Assembly (NCBI GenBank): GCA_026414165.1 | Contig: JAOAJN010000002.1 | Span: 97,830-161,829, forward strand | Reading direction: 5' to 3' | Length of the DNA stretch: 64,000 bases | Source of the DNA: Candidatus Methanomethylicaceae archaeon | Lineage (GTDB): Archaea > Thermoproteota > Methanomethylicia > Methanomethylicales > Methanomethylicaceae | Part shown: piece by piece, positions 9,423 to 16,910 of the stretch | Position numbering within the stretch: the first letter of the stretch is position 1 | Layout of the letters: each line of letters opens with the position of its first letter | Program-made: the position numbers and the translations under genes | The notes under the pieces: generated by a model | Databases searched by the model: none | What the model was told of the DNA's origin: nothing | Seen by the model: only the letters and a program-made list of their open reading frames with translations

Positions 9423-9887
9423 TTGAGGGAGTACCCTGAACGACCTTTAGTAGGCGTTGGTGTGATCCTGATCAGGGATCAGCAGATTTTGCTTGTTAAG
9501 AGAGGACATGAGCCGAACAAAGGGCTTTGGTCAATTCCTGGTGGACTAATAAAGCTAGGTGAGACTGCCGAAGAGGCGGCGATTAGGGAGGTTAAAGAGG
9601 AGACAGGACTTGAGGTATCATTAGGAGCGGTCGCAGGAATCTTCAACGTCATTATAAAAGAAGGAAACTCTAAGATCAAGTATCATTATGTGATAATAGA
9701 CTACTTCGGCGAGGTTACTGGCGGTACATTGAGACATGGAACTGATGTGACAGATGCTAGATGGTTTGAGATTAATGAACTAAACAATATAGAGACCTCG
9801 CCCACTGTAAAAAAAGTCGTAGAGCTATTTTATAGCTCTGCTTGTAATGTAAAAAACCATAAATTAAGTAGAATTATTGACATTTAA
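9423..9887 (+). CDS. Nudix hydrolase
   Basis: A 154-residue protein with a complete Nudix box, GLIKLGETAEEAAIREVKEETG (G-x5-E-x7-REV-x-EE-x-G), near residues 41-63. Nudix enzymes hydrolyse nucleoside diphosphate-linked compounds with Mg2+. The substrate cannot be inferred. It resembles the ADP-ribose pyrophosphatase/MutT-like branch by its compact size and SIPGG lead-in. It starts at TTG after a GGTG motif and lies about 95 bases after the ABC permease gene, possibly as a separate transcript. Confidence 0.9.
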   Translation: MREYPERPLVGVGVILIRDQQILLVKRGHEPNKGLWSIPGGLIKLGETAEEAAIREVKEETGLEVSLGAVAGIFNVIIKEGNSKIKYHYVIIDYFGEVTGGTLRHGTDVTDARWFEINELNNIETSPTVKKVVELFYSSACNVKNHKLSRIIDI

Positions 9888-10003
9888 AATAATTTAAACC
9901 ACAAACTTCAAAAATTGTCTCACAGAATTGAGGCAGAGTAGTTGAAATAAAACCAATAGAAAATCAAAATTAAGCAAAAACAGAAAAAAATAAAAAAGGG
10001 GAT

Positions 10004-10933
10004 TTATTCGATGCCTAGCTGCTTGCAAGCAGCATCCACTTGTTCCTGTATATATCTGTAGTCGATTTCTCTTAGGTGTGCAAATCTGCCTTGAAGTTTC
10101 AAGTATTCGGATACGGGCTTTCTCTTAGGCGGCTTGTAGGACAGTTTAAACTGCCCGTCCTCTATCTCGTAAAGCGCCCACATTCCCGTATCTACCGCAA
10201 GTCGACCAACTCTCACTAGCAGCTCTGGCGAGAACTTCCAACCCTTGGGGCATGGCGTGTGTATTTGGACGTATGCAGGTCCTTTGACGGCTAGACCTTT
10301 CCTTATCTTAGTCATCAAGTCGAATGGGAACGAAGTGCTAGCTGTTGCAATGTATCGCACATTGGGGTGACCGGCCGCGATCATCTTCGGCAGGTCCTTC
10401 TTCACCCTGACGTTTCCAAGCCTCAGCATCTTGCCTGGAGGAGTGAATGTCGTCCATGCACCCCATGGGGTGAGGCTTGACGCTTGGATACCGGTGTTGG
10501 CATAGGATTCGTTGTCATAGGTCACTATCAGGTGGTCATGTCCAGAGAGCATTGCGCCAGAAATCGCTGCAAGACCGATGTCGGCAGCACCACCGTCACC
10601 TGCCAGACCAATTACGTGGATCTCTTCTTTCTTAATCTTGCCCTTGCGCATCATTGCTTTGTAGGCTGCGGCTGCCCCGCATACTGCAGAACCGATTCCT
10701 CCCAGCTGGGCATGCATCCATGGTATTGCCCACGGTGTTGTATTGTAGCTGCAGTTGGCAACGTACATGCATCCTGTTGCTGTTATACAGATTGCCCTTG
10801 GACCAGCAGCTTTGGCCAAAAATTTACATGCAAGAGCCGGACCGCATCCTTGACAGGTTCTGTGTCCTGCTACATAGTATTCCTCTTTCGGAGTGTCCTT
10901 GAGCGTCCTTATTTCTAATTTCTCCCAACTCAT
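10004..10933 (-). CDS. porB: Pyruvate:ferredoxin oxidoreductase, beta subunit
   Basis: A 309-residue thiamine-diphosphate subunit. The Cys pattern HRTCQGCGPALA, the third Cys region TATGCMYVANC and a C-terminal-half Cys (HTPCPKGW) are as expected for the PorB cluster ligands. The TPP-binding motif is GLAGDGGAADIG followed by YDNESYANTG. It converts pyruvate and CoA to acetyl-CoA, CO2 and reduced ferredoxin together with PorA, PorD and PorG. It is the last gene of the operon, four bases after porA. Confidence 0.95.
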   Translation of the reverse strand: MSWEKLEIRTLKDTPKEEYYVAGHRTCQGCGPALACKFLAKAAGPRAICITATGCMYVANCSYNTTPWAIPWMHAQLGGIGSAVCGAAAAYKAMMRKGKIKKEEIHVIGLAGDGGAADIGLAAISGAMLSGHDHLIVTYDNESYANTGIQASSLTPWGAWTTFTPPGKMLRLGNVRVKKDLPKMIAAGHPNVRYIATASTSFPFDLMTKIRKGLAVKGPAYVQIHTPCPKGWKFSPELLVRVGRLAVDTGMWALYEIEDGQFKLSYKPPKRKPVSEYLKLQGRFAHLREIDYRYIQEQVDAACKQLGIE

Positions 10934-10937
10934 ATTC

Positions 10938-12128
10938 TCACTCCCTTAATCCCACCCATTGTACCGTCTCTTTGACCACACCAGTCTCAGCAATCTCTTT
11001 CACTTGTTTGCAGATCGATCTCATGGCATTCACTGTGATCTCCCTACCTCCAAGACCTATCAGGTAGTTAACTACCTTTGGCCTCTCGGGCACATCATAT
11101 AGTGCGGAGCGAACTTCTTGGAAGATTATTCCGCCATAGTTTGCAGCCCCGAAGGAGAAGTCGTTGTCTAGCACGGCGACCACTTTGAACTTTCTTAGAG
11201 CATTTACTACATCTTCGGTTGCAAATGGTCTAAATCTCCTAAGTTTCACGTATCCAACATTTATTCCCTCTTTTTTAAGTTGCCAGATGGCTGCCTTTGC
11301 GGGCATTGCCATACCCCCCATCCCTATAAGGGCTACATCGGCGTCTTCTGTATTTATTTCCTCAACGAATGGCGGTCCTCCTCTTCCAAAGACTTTATAG
11401 AACTCCTCATGAACTTTTCTTGTCACTTCGATAGCATTTCGCATGCCTTGGTCCATTTGTCTTCTAATCTCAGCACCCCAATAGTAGTCAACATGTGGAG
11501 CTATTGAGAGAGGTTTGTCAGGGTGTAGCACATTTATCCTTGGTGGCGGTGTGGGCGGTAAGAACTCCCTTGCAACCTCTGTCTCAGGCAGATCCACTGG
11601 AAATCTAACATGGGTTATAAAGTTTCCGTCGCAGCATACAACATATGGTAGGAGAACGCTTGGATCTTCTGCAATCTTGTATCCCATAAGGGTCATATCA
11701 TAAGCTTCTTGCGGGTTTTCCGGCCAGCACATCATCCACCCTGTATCTCTCGTAATAAGTGCTTCAGTGTGTTCCACTCCAAAGTTTCCTGGATCGTCTA
11801 GGGCACGGTTTCCTACCATTGCCACCACAGGTGCCCTGTCAGCAGGCGTTACTACCAGCGCCTCATGTGCAAATGCCCAACCAATTCCTGCGCTACCTGT
11901 GAATACTCTCGCTCCGCAAGCTGCTGCATGCTTTGCTATCTCGAATTGTGTATGCTCTGAGTCGGCAACTATGTATTCTGCATCGAACTCTCCATCTGCG
12001 ATCATCTTTGCCAACGAGTTCATTACTCCAGTGTAGGGTCTAATCGGGTATGCTGATATCACATCTACATCTGCATGTTTTACTGCTGTTGCAATAGCTG
12101 TGGTTCCAGTTGTTATCATTTTCACCAT
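10938..12128 (-). CDS. porA: Pyruvate:ferredoxin oxidoreductase, alpha subunit
   Basis: A 396-residue alpha subunit. The N-terminal pyrimidine-binding region contains ISAYPIRPYTGVMN and the conserved SEHTQFEIAKHAAACGARVFTGSAG. A linker domain and a C-terminal transketolase-C-like domain (DVALIGMGGMAMPAKAAI) follow. It is close in size to four-subunit archaeal PorA proteins. It lies between porD (six-base gap) and porB (four-base gap), so translation of the set is probably coupled. Confidence 0.95.
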   Translation of the reverse strand: MVKMITTGTTAIATAVKHADVDVISAYPIRPYTGVMNSLAKMIADGEFDAEYIVADSEHTQFEIAKHAAACGARVFTGSAGIGWAFAHEALVVTPADRAPVVAMVGNRALDDPGNFGVEHTEALITRDTGWMMCWPENPQEAYDMTLMGYKIAEDPSVLLPYVVCCDGNFITHVRFPVDLPETEVAREFLPPTPPPRINVLHPDKPLSIAPHVDYYWGAEIRRQMDQGMRNAIEVTRKVHEEFYKVFGRGGPPFVEEINTEDADVALIGMGGMAMPAKAAIWQLKKEGINVGYVKLRRFRPFATEDVVNALRKFKVVAVLDNDFSFGAANYGGIIFQEVRSALYDVPERPKVVNYLIGLGGREITVNAMRSICKQVKEIAETGVVKETVQWVGLRE

Positions 12129-12134
12129 TTTCTC

Positions 12135-12455
12135 TCACTCCTTAAAATCTAATTCGTTTTTCATTTCAATAGCTTTTGTTGGACAGACTTCAGCGCAGAC
12201 CCCACAGCCCTTGCAATAGTCTAAGATTACAGCAAAGAGTGTTTCTGGATCTGGACTTCTAGCGGGCTCTGGGCAGTATAGCCAGCATAGACCGTCCTTA
12301 TTACATTTATTAGGGTCGGTTACTGGTCTTAATGTTCTAAAGGTCGCAGTCTTATAGTGAGGGTTTGGACCGTTCACGGGAGGTGCAAAGACTACTATTC
12401 CTACAGGCATTTCCTTCCAACTTGGAAACTCTTCAAATTTCTTTGTCATTTTCAT
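12135..12455 (-). CDS. porD: Pyruvate:ferredoxin oxidoreductase, delta (ferredoxin-like) subunit
   Basis: A 106-residue protein that normally carries two [4Fe-4S] clusters to relay electrons from PorB to ferredoxin. The second cluster motif is canonical (CKGCGVCAEVCP). The first reads CNKDGLCWLYCP: an Asp (codon at 12294-12296) sits where the second Cys of CxxCxxCxxxCP is expected. The gene begins four bases inside the end of porG. A CxxDxxC site is known from Pyrococcus furiosus ferredoxin, so this may be a functional Asp-ligated or 3Fe-type cluster and not damage. Confidence 0.93.
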   Translation of the reverse strand: MKMTKKFEEFPSWKEMPVGIVVFAPPVNGPNPHYKTATFRTLRPVTDPNKCNKDGLCWLYCPEPARSPDPETLFAVILDYCKGCGVCAEVCPTKAIEMKNELDFKE

Positions 12456-13156
12456 ACCTCCTTTGCTTTGGCGATCTTATATGCCTCCCTCAATACTTCA
12501 GCCTTCTTCATGCCCTCAGCAATGTACCTTTCTTTAACCGCTGCAACCATCGCACGATATGAAACTATGCCAGGCGCGACCTTTAACATGGCACCTAATA
12601 GAGGAACAATTATGATTTTGTCCATCCCGCTAGCGTCTATTGTAACCAATTTGTATTTCTTATTCGTTGGCTGAATGAAATTCAATAGTTCATCCGGACT
12701 TCTCTTACTGTTAACGATTATGGCGCCACCGTCCTTAAGCTTTTCATGGATTGGCTGTAGCCCTATGTGTGCCCAAGGCTCCCCTCCTTTTACAAGGGTA
12801 TCGTCTAAAACTAATACAGCGTTAACTTCTGCTGGTTCGTATAACATTGCCTCTGGGGCCAATTCATCGTAGCACATTTTGTAGTATGTCATATCACATA
12901 CAGGTGCCCCTAGTTGGCTAAGTTCCGCCTCAACATCATCTGCATCTGCCCAGAACTGTTGTTCTGAAGGTTTCGAGACTATTGCAAAGCCTTTAATTGG
13001 TATTCCAACTCTGTCGGGCGCATCGTCATACCTTTCGTATCCCAAAGAAGGGTTGCCATCTTTATCAGCTGCGTTGCAGATAATCTCAGCAGCAGCTCTT
13101 AGTAGAGCGGTCTGCGTAACCCCTCTTCCATCAAATTCTACTGCATATAATACCAT
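12452..13156 (-). CDS. porG: Pyruvate:ferredoxin oxidoreductase, gamma subunit
   Basis: A 234-residue gamma subunit. The N-terminus has the typical VEFDGRGVTQTALLRAAAEIICNAA segment and later VNAVLVLDDTLVKGG and IIVNSKRSP. It binds CoA-side elements and completes the PorGDAB complex. It overlaps porD by four bases and follows the small gene at 13168 after eleven bases. Confidence 0.93.
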   Translation of the reverse strand: MVLYAVEFDGRGVTQTALLRAAAEIICNAADKDGNPSLGYERYDDAPDRVGIPIKGFAIVSKPSEQQFWADADDVEAELSQLGAPVCDMTYYKMCYDELAPEAMLYEPAEVNAVLVLDDTLVKGGEPWAHIGLQPIHEKLKDGGAIIVNSKRSPDELLNFIQPTNKKYKLVTIDASGMDKIIIVPLLGAMLKVAPGIVSYRAMVAAVKERYIAEGMKKAEVLREAYKIAKAKEV

Positions 13157-13167
13157 TTTTTATCACC

Positions 13168-13455
13168 TCATGGTGGCGGTTCATATTTTTCTTCGATTAC
13201 TTGCTTTGTCCAAGCAACTCTTGCAACAGCACCGTCATCAACCTCCAGCCTCTCTGCCACTGCCTTACCGATCAAAGCAGTTCCTACAGCAACACTTGAA
13301 TCTGCCTTTGCCTTTACAGTCCAAGCTCTTGAGGGTGTGTATAGCTCTACGAGTTCGCCAGCTTTTGCACCTATGTAGCTTAGGTCGGTCGGATTAAAAA
13401 CGCCCTCGTCGCCAGCAATGTTTACCACTTTTAAAGACACTTCTTTATCGGGCAT
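13168..13455 (-). CDS. Small conserved-looking protein leading the por operon, function unknown
   Basis: A 95-residue protein, first in the por operon, starting at ATG 13455. I do not recognise a family with confidence. It is predicted to be mostly beta (VSLKVVNIAGDEGVFN, LVELYTPSRAWTVKAKADSSVAVGTALIG) and the pattern of short strands with a G-x-A-L-I-G turn is reminiscent of small double-psi-barrel domains (as in FwdD/VAT-N). That is a guess. It has no Cys, so it is not an iron-sulfur subunit. Its place ahead of porGDAB suggests an accessory or regulatory role for the complex. Confidence 0.75.
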   Translation of the reverse strand: MPDKEVSLKVVNIAGDEGVFNPTDLSYIGAKAGELVELYTPSRAWTVKAKADSSVAVGTALIGKAVAERLEVDDGAVARVAWTKQVIEEKYEPPP

Positions 13456-13509
13456 TTGTAATACCCAAATTTTAATTACATTGTAGTATTAAAAATAGTT
13501 TCGCTGAAT

Positions 13510-13550
13510 TTAACCTAGTTATTAACTAGATTTTAAGGGCTTATATAATC
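13510..13550 (-). promoter_or_regulatory. Probable por operon promoter with palindromic operator-like site
   Basis: On the minus strand a TATA-like element (TTATATAAG, near 13541-13549) lies about 25 bases upstream of an almost perfect palindrome, CTAGTTA-T-TAACTAG (13515-13529). The palindrome would overlap the expected transcription start, which is a usual place for a repressor site. The leader to the first ATG would be about 60 bases. Confidence 0.5.
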
Positions 13551-13637
13551 AACTTCTAGTATTAGCTCCTCAATTCAGCATTACCTTCTAAAAATAGATT
13601 TTATTAGAAAATATTAAGTATAAATCATCTACTAATT

Positions 13638-13663
13638 TAAAATGAAAAATTAAAAAGAAGGTT
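13638..13663 (-). terminator. T-rich archaeal-type terminator after the 32-residue ORF
   Basis: On the minus strand the sequence directly after the stop of the small ORF reads CTTCTTTTTAATTTTTCATTTT. Runs of T without a strong hairpin are typical archaeal terminators. It would end the transcript that carries the Dop-like gene and the small ORF. Confidence 0.45.
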
Positions 13664-13762
13664 TTACTCTCCAGGAGGTGCTATGACTTCAGAGTGCTCT
13701 TTTTTTAGTCTCTTGTCGGTTCTTTCTTTTCTCTTGAATGATGGTAGAACAATTTCACTCAT
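13664..13762 (-). CDS. Putative 32-residue Pup-like modifier peptide (C-terminal Gly-Glu)
   Basis: This ORF is too short for the supplied track. It encodes 32 residues beginning MSEIVLPSF and ending EVIAPPGE, with a very charged, Lys/Arg-rich middle. The ATG lies six bases after GAGGTGA, a near-ideal ribosome binding site that overlaps the end of the upstream PafA/Dop-family gene. A T-rich terminator follows at once. Pup is a short, disordered protein whose C-terminal Glu is joined by its side chain to target lysines, and it ends GGE or GGQ. UBact, a Pup-like protein of several Gram-negative phyla, also ends in Gly-Glu/Gln. Length is about half that of Pup, and the charge here is basic whereas Pup is acidic. 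Translation is well supported; the function as a modifier is inferred from C-terminus and neighbours. Confidence 0.72.
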   Translation of the reverse strand: MSEIVLPSFKRKERTDKRLKKEHSEVIAPPGE

Positions 13763-13768
13763 GCAACA

Positions 13769-15334
13769 TCACCTCACCATTAGCTCAGAAATCTCCTTTA
13801 GGGTATTCGAATTTAAAAGCGCCTCTGCCTCTTCCTTTCCGTATCTCAGCGGTTCTGGTAGTTGAATTATTCCTCCCTTAAAGTAGATCTTCCACCAGTT
13901 CATTTTAATAATCTCTGAAGAGAACTTCTTCAAAATGCCGGTCCTCAAATATTCCCTAGTATCGCTCGGGGAGTTCGTTAAACCTTTCTTTACTAATTCC
14001 TTAAGTGAAGTATCCAATGAAAACACCGTAGCTAGGTAAGAGGCTGAGGAAGCTGGATCGAATAGAGAGTCTGCTTCTTCTGTCTTATCACCCACATAGA
14101 AACCAGTAGACTCGTCTAATAGACTGTATTGGTTACAAAGCGTTACTGCCTCTTCATCCTTTACACCATACTCCTCTATGAGTTGCATTTTTGCTATCCA
14201 GTCCAGCCCTTCACCAATATCCTCAAATCGCCCTTCTATTAATTTTTGAGTCAAAAACTCTATAATCTTCAACACCTTATGATCTTCAGCATCACCTGAA
14301 CTTTCTATTAATCGCTCAGCAGCGTCTATGTAATATGCAAATATATCTGAAAGTACCCGTGCCCTTCCCCCATTTTTCAAATCTAACGTCTGATCTACAT
14401 TTTCTGTTTCCGATGCAACTTTTCTTACGGATTCAATTGGGTCTTTTATAGAAGGAGGAGCGGTCAGAAGACCCTCTTCAGCAGCTTTCAAAACAAAGAC
14501 TTCGAGAGCGTCTCTAATGAATATCTGAAAGTCACTTCGTATAGCTTCAAAATTTATGTCGTGTAGCCTCCAATATTTTTCCGGATCGGCATGCGGCTCG
14601 TCACGTTGGTTCAGAAATCCTCTCTCAACTGTAGTGTCTATCGAAGAAGGCTGCTTTATGAATATCGACCTTGGTGAGACTACATATACAAGGCGATCTC
14701 CGCGAAGTCTTGAACTGGTCGGCGGGTCAAATATATATGTATCTCTTATTGGCAAAATACCGCCTCCGCTAATCACAGGTATCCTGCTTATGATGAATGG
14801 GATTAACATCTCTTCTACTGAATTCCATCGGTCAAAGTTGAATACATTTCTTTTTAAACAATAATTCCCGTGGGTACCCCAAGCTACAGATTCGTATCCG
14901 AGTGATCCTTTAAGAAGGCTAGTATTACTCTTATAGCAGTAAATATTTCCAAGCTTATCCCTTAAATATTTGATCCCCAAAAATGCTAACCTCTCTGCGA
15001 CTTTATCGTATATAACCGCGTCTATTGGGTTTCTAAAAACTGGGGTTGAGAGCTCTAGATGTTCTGCATCATCATAGATGCGCATTCCATTGAGCGCAAC
15101 TTCGTATGGACCTTGATAAAATAGCCAAGAATCTAAAAGGCCCCTTTCATAGGTCAAATTGCCTACTTCATCCTCCACGCTCCAGTTTACTTCTGTTACA
15201 AAGCCTAGGCTTTTAATTGAATTCATAGTTCTTCCTATGAGGTCTGAGAGCTGTATCCCAGGAAGTATTGGGGGGTATTTGTTTACACTGAATTCATATT
15301 CTATCCCTCTAGCCATCTCTCTCAAGATCTTCAT
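13769..15334 (-). CDS. PafA/Dop-family enzyme, Dop-like (Pup deamidase/depupylase homologue)
   Basis: The track ORF opens at a TTG (15367) that lies inside a TATA-like element. I choose ATG 15334, six bases after GAGTG, giving 521 residues. The protein matches the Pup ligase/Dop family along its length: ARGIEYEFSV (Mg-binding ExE), IYDDAEHLELSTPVF (region of the catalytic Asp), YKSNTS, WGTHGNYCL (cf. GTHENYL), GGGILPI, and RDEPHADPEKYWRLHDI, nearly identical to the family hallmark. About 68 residues separate ExE from the Asp region, close to the longer spacing in Dop, which holds the Dop loop. The usual Glu of HEN is Gly here. It is followed by the Pup-like ORF and preceded by the second family member. 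Dop removes Pup from targets; that role here is inference. Confidence 0.85.
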   Translation of the reverse strand: MKILREMARGIEYEFSVNKYPPILPGIQLSDLIGRTMNSIKSLGFVTEVNWSVEDEVGNLTYERGLLDSWLFYQGPYEVALNGMRIYDDAEHLELSTPVFRNPIDAVIYDKVAERLAFLGIKYLRDKLGNIYCYKSNTSLLKGSLGYESVAWGTHGNYCLKRNVFNFDRWNSVEEMLIPFIISRIPVISGGGILPIRDTYIFDPPTSSRLRGDRLVYVVSPRSIFIKQPSSIDTTVERGFLNQRDEPHADPEKYWRLHDINFEAIRSDFQIFIRDALEVFVLKAAEEGLLTAPPSIKDPIESVRKVASETENVDQTLDLKNGGRARVLSDIFAYYIDAAERLIESSGDAEDHKVLKIIEFLTQKLIEGRFEDIGEGLDWIAKMQLIEEYGVKDEEAVTLCNQYSLLDESTGFYVGDKTEEADSLFDPASSASYLATVFSLDTSLKELVKKGLTNSPSDTREYLRTGILKKFSSEIIKMNWWKIYFKGGIIQLPEPLRYGKEEAEALLNSNTLKEISELMVR

Positions 15335-15363
15335 AAAATTCACTCTGTATTTTTTTATCACCC

Positions 15364-15378
15364 TCAAATATAAAACGG
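15364..15378 (-). promoter_or_regulatory. TATA-like promoter of the Dop-like gene and small ORF
   Basis: The minus strand reads TTTTATATTTG around 15364-15375. This is a good archaeal TATA box, about 35 bases ahead of the ATG at 15334. It shows that the Dop-like gene can be transcribed apart from the PafA-like gene upstream, and argues against the TTG start at 15367. Confidence 0.5.
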
Positions 15379-15455
15379 TTTTGTCATAAATAAGAGTGTA
15401 ATTCGTTATTCTTCCAATTGGTTAAAATGGAATAAAATACTATACTGTCAAAAGG

Positions 15456-16835
15456 TTACTTCGTAATTTTTGGTGCTCCTTTAATCATCTCTATAAAATC
15501 AGCAATCCGCTCTTCATCCCACCCATTTAAATCTAGCATTGGATGAACCATTCCATTTACTACAATATTCGCCCATCCAATGTCATCCAACCACTGACTT
15601 AGTTGTTTTGCAATTTTAACCCTTGCAAACCCTCTTGAACCTTTGGGAGGGAAGAGCACAGCCCTCGAGAGATCTTCATCACTAATTAGAGCAACTAGTG
15701 CTAATTCTTCTTGAATGCGCTCATAAGTAGCGTCGGTAACTGCGGTAAACTGGTTATTAGCAACTACTTTCTTTTCCTCCACAGAATCTTCACTTTCAAA
15801 GTATTTTTCAAAATTTTTCTCAATAATCTCTAGTTTTGTTATCCACTCAACTCTCTCTTTTAGAGATTGAAAATTCCCCTCTTCTAGCTTTTTCAAGGCA
15901 TACTTGAACTCTTGGATGGCATACTTGTCCCAATCATTAACCTCTTCTATCGAAAACAACTTTTCTATTCCTTCAAGATAGTATGACAAAAGATCAAAAA
16001 CAGTAACCTCTTTGTCTCCCTCCGTTTGTATTTCCCAATCACCCTCCGGTGATATTGCAATAAGCTTTGTAGCCTCAACAGGATCTTTAACCTTAGGCAC
16101 GTTTTTTATCAATCCTCGCTCAATGCCCCTAATGATGTAGGAGGTTATTGCCTGTCTCATGAAAGTAGTCCACTCAGATCTTGCACCCTCACCATTCGTA
16201 ATCTGTACCCTCCTAAATTTCGGATCCGTATGGGGTTCATCTACACCTCCTATTAATGGCCATGATCCAAAAACTTTATCAGCAAACACACTTTTTACAA
16301 ACATCTGTCTTGGAGAGATCATGAACTTTCCAAAATAATACCCTCCCACCCCTGTGAAGACTTGCCTAACAACTAAGTAAGGGATAAGTTCCTTGATGCC
16401 TTCTGAGAATCCTGCCCTGTCTACCAAATAAGACTCATGTAAGCCACGGGTTGTATATTCGTGTTCTGAACGAGTTGCACTAATCTTATAGCAATGAACT
16501 CTGAGGCCACTCTCTCTTTCGTATTCTTCGGAGGCAATTCTTGCATAAATCTCTGTCGCCTTTTCGTAGGTTAGAGTGGTAAACGGATCAGGACATTCGG
16601 GCGTGGTTATCTCGAGAACGTCATATACTCCAGGAGTGGCACTCATATCACCATATGCTCTTCCACCATTAATTAAAAATTGTGTAGACTCACAACCTCT
16701 TTTTATCAGAAATGGAGGGTCCCCTTTAGGAGGCATTTTGTATCTTCTGAGCGCCTCTAATAGTTCGTTAACATATGCCTTTCCATGAATGTATGGTATG
16801 CAATACTCCACTTCAACGCCCTGCCACATCTTCAA
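15456..16835 (-). CDS. PafA/Dop-family enzyme, PafA-like (Pup ligase homologue)
   Basis: The track ORF opens at TTG 16868, next to a TATA-like run. I prefer TTG 16835 (six bases after GGTG), with ATG 16829 as the alternative; about 459 residues. Family motifs: GVEVEYCI (ExE), AYGDMS followed by YDVLEITTPE (catalytic-Asp region with a small insertion), GLHESYLV (cf. HENYL), TGVGGYYFG, SPRQMF, and VDEPHTDPKFRRVQI. The Arg that precedes DEPH in the family is Val. About 46 residues separate ExE from the Asp, near the short spacing of PafA. It is only distantly related to its neighbour at 13769. I infer ligase-like activity, joining a C-terminal Glu to an amine, with ATP; the reverse assignment of the two genes is possible. 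Confidence 0.8.
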   Translation of the reverse strand: MKMWQGVEVEYCIPYIHGKAYVNELLEALRRYKMPPKGDPPFLIKRGCESTQFLINGGRAYGDMSATPGVYDVLEITTPECPDPFTTLTYEKATEIYARIASEEYERESGLRVHCYKISATRSEHEYTTRGLHESYLVDRAGFSEGIKELIPYLVVRQVFTGVGGYYFGKFMISPRQMFVKSVFADKVFGSWPLIGGVDEPHTDPKFRRVQITNGEGARSEWTTFMRQAITSYIIRGIERGLIKNVPKVKDPVEATKLIAISPEGDWEIQTEGDKEVTVFDLLSYYLEGIEKLFSIEEVNDWDKYAIQEFKYALKKLEEGNFQSLKERVEWITKLEIIEKNFEKYFESEDSVEEKKVVANNQFTAVTDATYERIQEELALVALISDEDLSRAVLFPPKGSRGFARVKIAKQLSQWLDDIGWANIVVNGMVHPMLDLNGWDEERIADFIEMIKGAPKITK

Positions 16836-16861
16836 AAAAAACACCGGTATTGATTGTAGTT

Positions 16862-16890
16862 TAATCAAATATATATATTATATCTTTAAA
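16862..16890. promoter_or_regulatory. Shared bidirectional TATA-like element
   Basis: AAATATATATATTATATC lies between the divergent PafA-like gene and the epimerase gene. It is nearly symmetric and can serve both directions, about 30-40 bases from each proposed start. The epimerase is further helped by a GGGGG site before its ATG. Confidence 0.45.
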
Positions 16891-16910
16891 GAAATTATTG
16901 GGGGCTAACA

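Noticed and set aside
15335-15455. A second Pup-like ORF between the two PafA/Dop-family genes
   Set aside because: Only a seven-codon ATG ORF exists there, with no Gly-Glu or Gly-Gln ending.
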